This document shows positions 51,304 through 61,058 of a stretch of 64,000 nucleotides of DNA, in pieces. Source of the DNA: Cololabis saira (lineage: Eukaryota > Chordata > Actinopteri > Beloniformes > Belonidae); the NCBI RefSeq assembly GCF_033807715.1, contig NC_084596.1, positions 36,480,879 to 36,544,878 of the forward strand, in the 5' to 3' direction. The position numbers were made by a program, and so were the translations under genes. Below the pieces are notes generated by a model. The model ran no database searches and was not told the DNA's origin. It saw only the letters and a list, made by a program, of their open reading frames with translations. How positions within the stretch are numbered: position 1 is the first letter of the stretch; every line of letters starts with the position of its first letter.

Positions 51304-54300
51304 CTAGCTCCAAGGTCTAAAGATGGCCTGAACTAAGTTGGACACCAAAGCAGAAGGAGCAGCGGCTCCCACTTCGACTGAACGTGGGAGGTGGTGAACA
51401 TTAGGGTGACACCCAGCGGTTGACCGTGCCGTCCGGCGTGGCGCCTCCTGGCCGGGACTGGCACGACCGGCTCGGGAAACAACCCCAGAGGTGGATACTC
51501 CACTAAGTGGAGCCAGAGATGAGGATTCTCCTGCACAGGAGGTCACTGTCACGCCACCCTCAGAAGAAACTGGGTCAGTTGGTCTGGTGGGGGGTGGGGC
51601 AGAAGAACCCACAAAGGGCTGTTGCCCAAGAACTACCAGATCATACTCGAAGGAGCAGCTATCCTCAGAAGGGGGCCCTTCCGAGGGCGAAGGAGCAGGA
51701 GAGGCATAACCAGGCAAGTCCATGCCAACCACGGCCTTCAGCATGGTGCGGTGAACCCGTTTGACCTTAGTTAGGTCCTCCACTGGCGCGATGGTATACA
51801 CAGAGCCACCTTCCGCCGGTGCCCTCAAGACCTCATACCTTACCGAGCTCCACCGGTCCCGGGTCTTGTGTGGCCCCCTAGCAGTGAAGTCACGCAGGAA
51901 CACCACTTGACCCTCCCCCAGTGGCAGGTCTTTGACACGTTGGTCATGGTAGTGCTTCCTTCGGTCTGCTGCATACTGCAAGCGCTCCCTTGCGCCTTCA
52001 AACGCCATCTGCAGCCGAGCCTGGTGCTCCTGGACCCAATCGTGAACCGTGCCGCCAACAGGTCTCTCAACTCTACCCAACAGGAAGTCTACGGGCAACC
52101 TGGGTTCCTGGCCAAACATCAGGAAGAAGGGAGACTCTCCAGTAGCCTGATGGGGAGTTGTGTTGTAACAGTACAATACCTGAGGCAGGCACGAGTTCCA
52201 GTCTCTCTTCCGAGACACCGGCAATGTGCGTAGCAGGTTATGGAGGGTGCGGTTAAACCGCTCACACTGTCCATTCCCAGCTGGATGGTAAGGGGTGGTA
52301 CGCGTTTTCACAACACCGTACAGACTGCAAACTTGCTGGATAAGCAAGCTCTCAAAGTTACGGCCTTGGTCAGAATGTAAGCGAGCAGGAACTCCAAACT
52401 TATAAAACCACTCTGACACAAGGATCTTAGCCACTGTGGGGGCACGCTGGTCTCTGCTAGGGACAGCTATTGTGTACTTACTAAAGACATCTGTCATCAC
52501 CAAGACGTTTTCCACACCATTTTGTGCAGGCTCTAGAGTGGTGTAGTCAATGGCCAGGATTTCGTTGGGGCGTGATGCTAAAAGATGTCCCATGTAGCTG
52601 TGAGCTGTTGGGTGAACATCCTTAGCAACCTGGCATCTCTCGCACTTTTGGCACCATTTGGCCACGTCAGAGGACATGCCAGACCAGTAGCACCGAGACC
52701 GGAGGAGCGCCAGTGTCCGCTCTACTCCCTGATGCCCATGCTCCTGGTGGACCTTGGTCAACACCTCACTTACCATTGCACCCGGCAACAACAGCTGAAG
52801 CACAGCTTCAGCACCGTCCGACCGTAACACCTGGCGGTAAAGGATACCATCCTTCTCAACCAACCGGTCCCACTGCCGCAACAGAGCCAATGCAGGCCGG
52901 GATACCTGGGCTCGCTCCTCCTGGCTAGGGCGCTGCTTCTGCCTCCAAAATGCCAGCACAGTCTGGATGACAGGGTCAGCCTGTTGAAGGGCACAAATCT
53001 CAGGGGGGGTATGTTGTGGTAAGGCTACAATAGCAGCTGTACTTACGTCAACCTTCAACCCTAAAGCTTGCTGCAAGGACTGGGGCATAGCAGTGCCAGG
53101 AAGCATTGCTTCCACAGTCTGGGGACCAGGGGGGTGCTGACGAGAGAGAGCATCAGCATTTTGGTTACACCTCCCTGACCGGTACCTGATGTCAAAGTCA
53201 AACGATGCAAGCTGGGCAGCCCATCGCTGCTCAGTAGCACCCAGTTTGGCCGAGGACAAGTGGCTTAGGGGATTGTTGTCTGTATAGACAACACATTTGT
53301 GACCCAGCAAGTACTCCCTGAATTTTTCGGTCATGGCCCACTTAAGGGCCACGAACTCGAGTTTCATGGAACTGTAGTTCTGCATGTTCCTCTCAGTGGG
53401 CCTCAAACCTCGACTGGCGTAAGCGATTGGTCTTACTTTACCTGCCTGCTCTTGGGAAAGCACCGCACCTAGACCACCATGGCTCGCGTCGACCTCCAGA
53501 ATGAAAGGGAGGGAGAAGTCGGCGTAAGCCAGCACAGGGGCAGTGGTGAGCTTGGTTTTCAATGCTTGGAAACTCTGTTGGCACTCGTCCGTCCAGCACC
53601 TGATAACCCCACGCTCAGACTTCCTACCAGCCTGAGTGCGACCAAATTCAGCCACTGCTTTGTGCAGAGGGGCCGCCAGTTTTGCGAAACCCTCCACAAA
53701 ACGCCGGTAGTAACTGGCAAAGCCCAGGAATGACCGCAACTCAGAGACTGTGGTGGGAACTGCCCAATTGGCTACAACTTCTACCTTACTTGGGTCAGTG
53801 GAGACACCCTGACCAGAAATCACATGACCCAAGTAATTTACTTCCCGCTGGAAGAAGGAGCACTTGCTGAGCTTGGCCTTAAGGCCCTCAGCCTGAAGTC
53901 GGTCAAGCACCACCTTCAGCCTGTCCAGATGTTGTTCCACCGACGATGAGAAAACCACAATGTCGTCAAGATACAATAGCAGTGACTGGCACTGCTGGTC
54001 AACAAAGATGCGCTGCATTAACCTCTGAAAGGTACTGGGGGCGTTGCAAAGGCCAAATGGCATTCTGTTCCATTCAAACAGGCCAAACGGTGTACAGAAG
54101 GCCGTCTTTGAGCGGTCTGCCTCTGTAACTGGCACCTGATTGTAACCACTGGCCAAATCTAGTGTAGAGAACCAGCAGGCACCAGACAAAGCATCAAGGG
54201 ACTCATCAATGCGTGGTAGAGGAAAGGCATCTTTTCTGGTCTTACTGTTAAGTTGCCTGTAGTCAACACACATGCGCAGACTACCATCCTTTTTCCTCAC

Positions 54301-55485
54301 CAGCACGATGGGGGATGCATAGGGACTGCTGCTCTCTCTTATTACCTGTGATGACAGCAGCTGGTTGATGTGCTCCTTAACAGCCTCATACTCTGAGGGT
54401 GGAACACGCCTATAGCGTTGCCTGACAGGAACATCATCAACCACAGGAATGTCATGAGAGATCAGGTTGGTACAACCCAGATCTCCATCATGAGCTGCAA
54501 AAACACTGGAGTACTGCCTTAACAGAGACCTCACCTGACCCTGTTGCTCCACTGAAAGAGCCGACAGGTCCAGGCCCTCCAGCTGCTGCGGTACCGTGGG
54601 TGAAACTGTCTGGGAAGACATGGTAGCCGTCTCTGTTTGCACCTCAGTGACTCCAGATGGGAGGCTGACCACGTTAACTGTGTCCAATGTGCCAACCACA
54701 GTGCGGGGATACAACAAGATGTCCATGGACCCTACATTAACCACCGGTATGTATGCTGTGCCCCTGATAACCTTAACCAAGGCAGGGGAGGCAAGCAACC
54801 CCGCAGGCAAACCAGAGTCCAGGGGCTCAAACAACACTGTGGAACCTGAAAACTGTGCGGAACAAGTGGCGGCCACAATCTTCATGACACCACCAGGGAT
54901 CCGCCAAGCCTTCTTACCCCTGACCTTCACCTTCCCTGAACTGTCCTCTGGGGCTGCAATAGTAGCACGATGGCACCGCTGCAGTGCCTGCACAACAGGC
55001 CCCGGAGCCTTAACGACACAGGGCTGGGAGAACAAAGCCACACCATGCTGACCAAAGAGCTCATGGTAGCATTTGCGGATCACATTCATCCCCAACACAC
55101 CAGGCACTTGCGCAGGCACACCACCAGGGGGGTCCCTTACAACCAACACTCCACAACGGGGCATGACCTTACCACAAAGTTGTACCTCAAGCTCCAAGTA
55201 GCCGATATATGGGATTGCCAAGCCATTAGCAGCTCTGAGCTGCAGCCAGTGACATGATCGGAGGCGCTCCGGACCCCAAGGCTCAAAATGCTGGCGGAAA
55301 AAGCTCTCGGAAACAGTGGACACCATGGAACCAGTGTCCACTAAGCTGGGGACCTTCACCCCACCCATGTCCACATCTAAATGGGGACAAGAAGAAATCA
55401 GCTCAGTAACATCTAAGCTACTCGAGACATCTTGTGAGCCAGTAGCAGCCCCACCCAAACTGCGACTCTGCAGTTCAGTGGGCAC
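51304..55485 (-). CDS. pol: Gypsy Pol polyprotein: protease, RT, RNase H, integrase
   Basis: A 1393-codon open frame, taken from GTG at 55485; the frame is actually open from 55518 and has no ATG at the junction, so it is probably made as a Gag-Pol fusion. Numbering from that GTG: retropepsin with active site DTGS at 50-53; reverse transcriptase around 380-555 with YLDD at 505-508; RNase H with Asp666 (VDAS), Glu710 and Asp735 (YTDN); integrase with a His/Cys zinc region (HQEHGH at 913-918, CQKCERC at 945-951). The DDE core is Asp980, Asp1039 (SDQG) and Glu1075 (CERFN), the last two 35 residues apart, as in typical integrases. A GPY/F-like region lies near 1204-1235, then a Pro/Ser-rich tail. 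No stop or frameshift interrupts it. Confidence 0.96.
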   Translation of the reverse strand: MPTELQSRSLGGAATGSQDVSSSLDVTELISSCPHLDVDMGGVKVPSLVDTGSMVSTVSESFFRQHFEPWGPERLRSCHWLQLRAANGLAIPYIGYLELEVQLCGKVMPRCGVLVVRDPPGGVPAQVPGVLGMNVIRKCYHELFGQHGVALFSQPCVVKAPGPVVQALQRCHRATIAAPEDSSGKVKVRGKKAWRIPGGVMKIVAATCSAQFSGSTVLFEPLDSGLPAGLLASPALVKVIRGTAYIPVVNVGSMDILLYPRTVVGTLDTVNVVSLPSGVTEVQTETATMSSQTVSPTVPQQLEGLDLSALSVEQQGQVRSLLRQYSSVFAAHDGDLGCTNLISHDIPVVDDVPVRQRYRRVPPSEYEAVKEHINQLLSSQVIRESSSPYASPIVLVRKKDGSLRMCVDYRQLNSKTRKDAFPLPRIDESLDALSGACWFSTLDLASGYNQVPVTEADRSKTAFCTPFGLFEWNRMPFGLCNAPSTFQRLMQRIFVDQQCQSLLLYLDDIVVFSSSVEQHLDRLKVVLDRLQAEGLKAKLSKCSFFQREVNYLGHVISGQGVSTDPSKVEVVANWAVPTTVSELRSFLGFASYYRRFVEGFAKLAAPLHKAVAEFGRTQAGRKSERGVIRCWTDECQQSFQALKTKLTTAPVLAYADFSLPFILEVDASHGGLGAVLSQEQAGKVRPIAYASRGLRPTERNMQNYSSMKLEFVALKWAMTEKFREYLLGHKCVVYTDNNPLSHLSSAKLGATEQRWAAQLASFDFDIRYRSGRCNQNADALSRQHPPGPQTVEAMLPGTAMPQSLQQALGLKVDVSTAAIVALPQHTPPEICALQQADPVIQTVLAFWRQKQRPSQEERAQVSRPALALLRQWDRLVEKDGILYRQVLRSDGAEAVLQLLLPGAMVSEVLTKVHQEHGHQGVERTLALLRSRCYWSGMSSDVAKWCQKCERCQVAKDVHPTAHSYMGHLLASRPNEILAIDYTTLEPAQNGVENVLVMTDVFSKYTIAVPSRDQRAPTVAKILVSEWFYKFGVPARLHSDQGRNFESLLIQQVCSLYGVVKTRTTPYHPAGNGQCERFNRTLHNLLRTLPVSRKRDWNSCLPQVLYCYNTTPHQATGESPFFLMFGQEPRLPVDFLLGRVERPVGGTVHDWVQEHQARLQMAFEGARERLQYAADRRKHYHDQRVKDLPLGEGQVVFLRDFTARGPHKTRDRWSSVRYEVLRAPAEGGSVYTIAPVEDLTKVKRVHRTMLKAVVGMDLPGYASPAPSPSEGPPSEDSCSFEYDLVVLGQQPFVGSSAPPPTRPTDPVSSEGGVTVTSCAGESSSLAPLSGVSTSGVVSRAGRASPGQEAPRRTARSTAGCHPNVHHLPRSVEVGAAAPSALVSNLVQAIFRPWS

Positions 55486-56522
55486 TAGTTTTCCGACACC
55501 GAAGCAGAACGAGGTCGCCTACCAGCATGGGTTGGGGGTTGCGAAGGAAATTGCGAGCGAAGAGGAGCACGCACTCCATCACAATCCCTTGCAATGTGAC
55601 CAGGCTGATTGCAGCGCCGGCATATTATGGGGCCAGTACGAGGTGGACGACTGCGCTGCTGGAAATTCTGCAGCTGAGCAATACTTTCAGTTAATTGACT
55701 GAGCTGCTCTTGCTGACGCTGTAGCATCTTTCTCATCTCACCCATCTCAGACACTGGGGGTGAAGAGACAGCACACTGGGGGCCACCTTGAACACCATAC
55801 TGGACACCAAACACTGAGGGGACTGAATAACTGCGGCCCCTTGCACCGCCAGGTAAACCCTCCCGCTCCCACCGGATTGCCTCTGCCCTGATTTCAAGCA
55901 AGGTGTAGTCAGGTTGCCTACGCACTAACTGCTTCAACTCACGCCGCAGGGAACCATCCAACACATATTCAACAAACTGATCTCTCAGAAGAACTTCAGC
56001 ATTTGGCATGCGAATGGGTGCACGCTGCTTCACCTTCTCCATGAGGCCCATCAAAGCGAGGGAGAACTCCTGAAGAGTCTCTCCCTCCTGCTGCCTCCTG
56101 GAGAAGAAAGCCTCCTGCAGAGCGACATAAGACTCTGAGCACCCGTAAAGCTCCTGTAAGATGGCAAATATTCTGTCAGGGTTCTCTCTCTCTGTACCAG
56201 GGCGATACTTTATCTCCTCTCTCGCTTCACCCTCCAGGTGGTCAAACAGGAAAAACGCCTGGTCAATCCGGGACAAATGCCGGGCCCTCATACACGCCTG
56301 TACTTCCTCCACCCACTCACTCAACCTCATACCTGTTCTACCTCTGAAGGTAGGACACTTTCTATCTCGGGGCACAAACACTAATCTCTCTGCTACAGGG
56401 GCATTAGGAATAGAAGAGGCAGACGGTAAAACACTGGGGCCAACCTGTTCCTGTCTCAAACACTCATTATCAGCCCGTAACTGGGCAATCAAATCTCTAA
56501 GGTCCTGTAATTCTTCCTCCAT
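55485..56522 (-). CDS. gag: Gypsy Gag structural polyprotein
   Basis: 345 codons from the ATG at 56522-56520; the frame extends six codons further to a GTG, which I consider less likely. Gag assembles virus-like particles in the cytoplasm and packages the element RNA. Near the N-terminus is a coiled-coil-like segment (EEELQDLRDLIAQLRADNE). A Retrotrans_gag-like middle follows, with FFLFDHLEGEAREEI and LYGCSESYVALQEAF. A second Gln-rich coiled-coil-like stretch comes near residues 265-290. One CCHC zinc knuckle, CRRCNQPGHIARDC, lies at residues 301-314. The TAG stop at 55487-55485 overlaps pol, which lies in the -1 frame. Confidence 0.94.
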   Translation of the reverse strand: MEEELQDLRDLIAQLRADNECLRQEQVGPSVLPSASSIPNAPVAERLVFVPRDRKCPTFRGRTGMRLSEWVEEVQACMRARHLSRIDQAFFLFDHLEGEAREEIKYRPGTERENPDRIFAILQELYGCSESYVALQEAFFSRRQQEGETLQEFSLALMGLMEKVKQRAPIRMPNAEVLLRDQFVEYVLDGSLRRELKQLVRRQPDYTLLEIRAEAIRWEREGLPGGARGRSYSVPSVFGVQYGVQGGPQCAVSSPPVSEMGEMRKMLQRQQEQLSQLTESIAQLQNFQQRSRPPRTGPIICRRCNQPGHIARDCDGVRAPLRSQFPSQPPTHAGRRPRSASVSEN

Positions 56523-56769
56523 AGCTGCAACACAACTCACTACACTAAAGTAGTGACTTACAAGTGTACAACCAAACTACAAAAGCCTAATCTGTTACAC
56601 AAACCTTCACCAGAACTAAGATCCACCGGGAACCACTGCTGTTTCGTCTCCTTATGCTGCCCAAGGTGCCTACAAGACAGACAATGTTTAATGCATAAAC
56701 ACAACAAAAACAACGACAGACAATGAAAACACAGTAAGTAAAAGGAGTACACGTCTTTGCCGTAGAGTA
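56523..56769 (-). other. Untranslated leader between primer-binding site and gag
   Basis: About 250 bp between PBS and the gag start. No ORF of note lies on the sense strand. A packaging signal would be expected here in this class of element, but none can be pointed to. Confidence 0.6.
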
Positions 56770-56788
56770 AATCCTGCCAACGACGCCA
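56770..56788 (-). other. Primer-binding site, probably tRNA-Ser-like
   Basis: Two bases after the 5' LTR the minus strand reads TGGCGTCGTTGGCAGGATT. Its complement, AATCCTGCCAACGACGCCA, ends in CCA as a mature tRNA does. It resembles a vertebrate tRNA-Ser 3' end (AATCCTGCCGACTACGCCA, from memory) with about two mismatches. Confidence 0.7.
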
Positions 56789-57495
56789 AGTGTCGCAGCG
56801 TCGAGTAAAGGGCTGTACCAATACAAAGCCAAATCACATTGCCTGACAACGCCACCTCGGGAATTTCACCCAAAGAATTATTTGATATCTCTAGTCAAGA
56901 CACACAAGTTCGTTTACTCAAGGCAAGAGACGTGAAATCCAGATACTTTATAAAAATAGGTTTTATTGCACAATGTTTTAAAAGAATACTAAAAACCAGT
57001 CATGAAAATAAAGAGCAAAATAAATAAGGGGCAGGAGCTGTAGCGTACTGGTGCAGAGGGGAACTAGGAGTCTACAAAAATGAAAGATATTAACGTAAAA
57101 ATAATTAAACACTCAACCACACGTGGCAAGCACACAGCACACAAAAGGGAAGGACTCCACCCAGGTCACCAACACCACCACCGGCCTACAGCAACTGCAA
57201 AACAACCAAATTGTTACAAAAATAATCATATAATAAACATGCAAAATAAGACAAAAGGGCAGGTAACTACTGCACTAGAAACACTGCCCGAAATGAAATA
57301 AACAAGGTTAAACAAACACTGGTCCCAAAGACTATTAAACTAAATTAATTAAAAGAAAATGGCACTGTATCGCCACATTTATTATCGGGGTCAAGCCGGG
57401 AACTGGGCGAGACTTCAGGGGACCCCAGCAGAGCAGACAAGCACCGCAGTGAGGACAAGGCAGAAGAGCAAGCAAGCAAGCAAGCAAGTGGGAGC

Positions 57496-57527
<32 letters not shown>

Positions 57528-57633
57528 ACTGCAGCAAACAGCAGCAGGAGACGAAACAGCAGCGGTGGCTTTAATCAGCTGGTGGTTCTGACGTCACACC
57601 ACCGGGGACTCCGTCAGCTGATGAGCCTTCCTA

Positions 57634-57704
57634 CTATAAACAAAACTAAATTAGTATCCCAAGCTAAAAAGTAAACTTGGAAGGCAGCAAAAGTAATAGC
57701 ATAC
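57634..57704 (-). other. Candidate second, 71-nt intron in the LTR leader
   Basis: Minus-strand donor TAGAAG/GTATGC (intron starts 57704) and acceptor ttagttttgtttatag/TAGG (intron ends 57634). With the first candidate it would define a 176-nt internal leader exon (57705-57880). The equivalent in the other LTR is 50784-50854. Confidence 0.35.
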
Positions 57705-57880
57705 CTTCTAGTAGGTTCACACAGGCATAGAGTGAGGGAGAGAGGAAACCCGCACGGTCACCAGCATTTGTCCGTGACCACACTATTGTTCAGCCAGCGT
57801 GGATAACAACCATAGTAGAGAGAGACCTACACAGGAGATGCTAAAATCACGCAACAGGAGCACGGCATTCAGTCGCCGCT

Positions 57881-57957
57881 CTGCAAGGAAATACAAATTA
57901 TTTTAACCTACCGAGAGAGCAAGACTAACAACTAGAGTGAAGCAGCAGCAGCATTAC
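57881..57957 (-). other. Candidate 77-nt intron in the LTR leader
   Basis: Minus-strand donor CTCTCAG/GTAATG (intron starts 57957) and acceptor tttgtatttccttgcag/AG (intron ends 57881), with a good pyrimidine tract. The length suits a short fish intron. It is present unspliced in both LTRs (51031-51107 in the other). Confidence 0.45.
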
Positions 57958-58028
57958 CTGAGAGGCAAGAATGTCTGGGGCGGAAATGACGCAATGGGGG
58001 AAGTGCAAGACACAGGGAAAGCTGCCAC

Positions 58029-58035
58029 TTATATA
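58029..58035 (-). promoter_or_regulatory. Candidate TATA box of the gypsy 5' LTR
   Basis: TATATAA on the minus strand inside GTGTATATAAGTGGC, with transcription expected about 25-30 bp downstream near 58000. The identical motif in the other LTR is at 51179-51185. Confidence 0.5.
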
Positions 58036-58099
58036 CACAGCTGGACCAATTATTGGCTACAGCTGTGTTGATTAAGGGCAGCTCCCTCGTTCTGCTACA

Positions 58100-59250
58100 C
58101 ACATTTCAGTCAAGTTTTCATAAACTTCAATCAAACTGAAACTGTGCTTTTCAGGGTTTCGAATGGCAGCTGATTCTGGTAATTATACCGTGCTTGTTCT
58201 TTTGGTCCTAAGGTCAGCTTTTGACACGATTGATCATAGTATTTTGCTAGACAGGTTACACAAGATGATGGATGTTTGTGGGTCTGCCTCACTGTAAAGA
58301 GCGTTTCTATTTCTATCGAAGATTTTGCAAGAGCAACACTTACGCCTGTGGTGTTCCACTGGGATCTGTTGACCTGCTTGTTTACTTTGCATATGTTGCC
58401 TCTTGGACATTCAATTACAAAGTTAAGCAACATTTCCATTCATCTTTATGCAGATGACCTCCAGCTTCTTTGTTCATTCTGTCCAGATGACCCTTTTACT
58501 CTCACTAAATAATGATTTAACTGCCATCAAGTCCTGGTTAGCTGAAAACTATTGAAGCTATCTCTGTTATATCCCAACAACGGTCTGTCAGAGTGTGTGC
58601 AAGTAACCTCGGGGTCACTCTGGACAGTTCAGACGCTCATGTTTGCAAATGACTTGCTCAGCTTTTTCTCATCTAAGAAACATTGCAAAGTTAAGACACG
58701 TTTCCAAGGCAGACATGGAAATGATAATTATTTTCATGGCTGGATTACTTTAATTCTGTTTTTACCCATCTGAACAAAAGATCCCTGAATCAGCTGCAGT
58801 CTGTTCAAAATTCAGCTGCACGCCTTCTATCCAACTCTAGGGAGACAGACCATTACTCTGTTTTTAAAAACTCCTTTCCGGCTTCCACTCAGTTTCAGAC
58901 TTAATTAAAAAAATTATTGTTTTAACTTTTAAAGTTCTCAACAGTAAGTCAACCCAGTGTATCTCTGAGCTGTTGCACCAGTACTTCTGACCGGAGATTA
59001 ATGGTGGTGCCTTGTTCTCATTTCAAAACGTTTTGGTTATTGGGATTTTGGGGTGACAGCACTCAGACTCTGAAACTCTCTACCAAAATCTTTTTGTTTC
59101 ATAGGTTCAGTTTTAAAAAATGGCTGCAAATATTTCTATTTTTTCATTGCATTTCATTGTACTGTTATTTTACTATAACAGTCTTTGTGACTGGTGTCTG
59201 TGGGAGGTGCTCTATAAATAAATATTACTTACATTATATTAACAAACTGA
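58100..59250 (+). pseudogene. LINE-2-type retrotransposon relic, 3' half
   Basis: Continues the reverse transcriptase broken at 49940. Visible pieces are AFDTIDHSILLDRLH (from 58217), a CGVPLGS block near 58350, and the catalytic YADD at 58447-58458 in LYADDLQL. DLTAIKSWLA follows near 58520, then LNQLQSVQNSAARLL near 58785. The end, ggtgctctataaataaatat at about 59207-59226, is an L2-type 3' tail. Frameshifts and stops abound, so the copy was dead before or after the gypsy element landed in it. Confidence 0.88.
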
Positions 59251-60236
59251 TGTCAGAATAATCGCTGTAAGAGGCTGATATTTAATGATCAAGAGGTTTC
59301 AGTGCTACAGGTGTTACACTGGCACACAACTGCACACAAACAGGCATTTACTATACTACCAGTAAATCTTGATTTATCTTGTACTTTCTTAGTCTGTCTT
59401 TAAAGACAATTATATTCCAAGTTCATCAGGATGGCCTTGTGTTAGATTTGTTTTTTCCTGATTAGCAGACCTGAGAGTATGCAACTCCATCAGCCATTGT
59501 CATCCAGAACAAATAACTGTGCCGCCCAGGTTTCTGAGCACATGCACGCAAGTGGAGACTGCAGCCACTAAGGAGTGAAGATTACACAGAGAAGTCAAGT
59601 GACAAATTCAAGTGGCCAGAAGAAATATCAATTCATTTAGGGCCAGTGAGCTGTAAGCCAGCTGTCAGAAACAGAGGGGGGGAGAGATCAAAGGGGCTTA
59701 CCCCTCATATGACAGATGCATTAGAGTTGAGAGCAAGATAGTTAATTTTGTGTGTCAGATTGAGTACGTGTGTGTGTTCATTCAAGCTGCATGCGCTTTT
59801 GTGGACACTAAAAAGTCAAGTGGTTAAACCTGTTTTTCATATTCAAGAATACAATCTTAGCACAGTAAGAAATGAAATCCTCTTGTTTTAACATCTTAGT
59901 AAAAAAAAACCCATCATGGCCCAGATTGGTTATCATCCTTGCTTCCGTTCTATGTATTTTCCACATTTCTTATAGGAAATTAAATGTTTATTAAATGTGA
60001 CGAAGGTGATGGAGGGAAAATCTTTAAGAATGAGATTAATTTTGAAAATATATGACCAATATACTTCGGTTTTTCTTTTAACCTCCATAAAAATACATGC
60101 CTCCAGAATACATGAATATGCATGACCAGAAATGAAGAGGAGCAACTTCAGGTGTAGACTGGTTACCAGCTGATTACCGTAGTCTACAGGAGTGATACAA
60201 TCTTGTGTCAGCATCCAGCCTAGGCAAATAGACAAA
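59251..60236. other. Non-coding stretch
   Basis: No gene or recognised repeat in this AT-rich unique sequence. Confidence 0.5.
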
Positions 60237-60925
60237 GGCCCCGTCCCAATTCTCCCCCTCGCCCTCGTTTTCTTCACCAACCCTAAATTTTGCGCGTTCC
60301 CGTGAGGGTAGTGGTGTCCCAATTCCTCTTTTCACCTAGTGGGAGTGGGCATAACGAGGGCTAGGGGCTGAGAATAGCCCCTTCACATCAAGGGATTTCA
60401 CATGCTGACTTCGCGAGCGAGGGGGTATAAAAATTTCCCAGAATGCTTTTCGTCGTCATTTGCGGACTGAATCCGAAAAAAACATGGCGGACATTTTCTT
60501 ATTTTTTTGTGAATAAAATCAATATTTTGAGTTAGTTTCTGCATAAAAATGCGTTTTGATTACATTTTTAGCGAGAAATATATATTTTACTTTCATAATA
60601 TTCACTCAGTGAATGTACATAATCCCTTTTTTGTCCGTTCTTCGCGAAGATCGCGCTGGAATAAAGGCTGTTAGGTTACACCGTAGGTTACGTAACCTAC
60701 GCCGTAGGCTCTGCGTCGATTTGACTCGCCGACCGAGGGCAAACAGGCAGACTCGTCTCAGATTGTGACCGAGGGAGCAAGCATTTTTTTGTGGGAAATA
60801 GAGAGAAATAATCCTGTGACTCGTCAAATTTGTTTTGGATGTTTCTGATATAATAGTTTTCAGAAACCACAAAGCTGTTATCTGGGTAATTTACACACTT
60901 TCAGATAAAGCTGAAGTGAAGATAG

Positions 60926-61058
60926 CGGAGCTGTTTTATGGTTCCGCGTTAAATCGGCGCAGAGCCTACGGCGTAGGTTACGCGGCGATGCGCGCCGTAC
61001 ACCGTACCCTACGCCGTAGGCTCTGCGTCGATTTAACGCGGAACCATAATCAGCTCCG
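60926..61058. repeat. Large hairpin, two roughly 53-bp arms
   Basis: The left arm starts cggagctgttttatggttcc at 60926 and runs to about 60978. The right arm ends ggaaccataatcagctccg at 61058. The arms are complementary with few mismatches and have a loop of about 25 bp of GC-rich sequence. It looks like a MITE made almost wholly of inverted repeats. A partial copy of one arm (cctacgccgtaggctctgcg) occurs at about 60696-60715. Confidence 0.85.

Larger units (their letters stand above)
49941..58099 (-). mobile_element. Full-length Ty3/gypsy-type LTR retrotransposon
   Basis: An 8159-bp element transcribed on the minus strand: 5' LTR (56791-58099), primer-binding site, gag, pol, polypurine tract, 3' LTR (49941-51249). 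Domain order in pol is protease, RT, RNase H, integrase, the Ty3/gypsy order. Both reading frames are open with all main catalytic residues, and the LTRs look identical, so insertion is recent and the copy may be active. There is no env gene, and only 34 bp separate the pol stop from the polypurine tract. It sits inside a LINE-2 relic. No chromodomain was recognised. Confidence 0.97.
56791..58099 (-). repeat. 5' LTR of the gypsy element
   Basis: 1309 bp. On the minus strand it would drive transcription of the element. A TATATAA lies at 58035-58029, about 65 bp into the LTR. If that is the promoter, U3 is very short and R begins near 58000. Two consensus-like short introns lie downstream of that point (57881-57957 and 57634-57704). 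Confidence 0.97.

Noticed and set aside
51868..55051. Plus-strand frames of 60-151 codons within the gypsy element
   Set aside because: Antisense shadows of pol with no recognisable domain.
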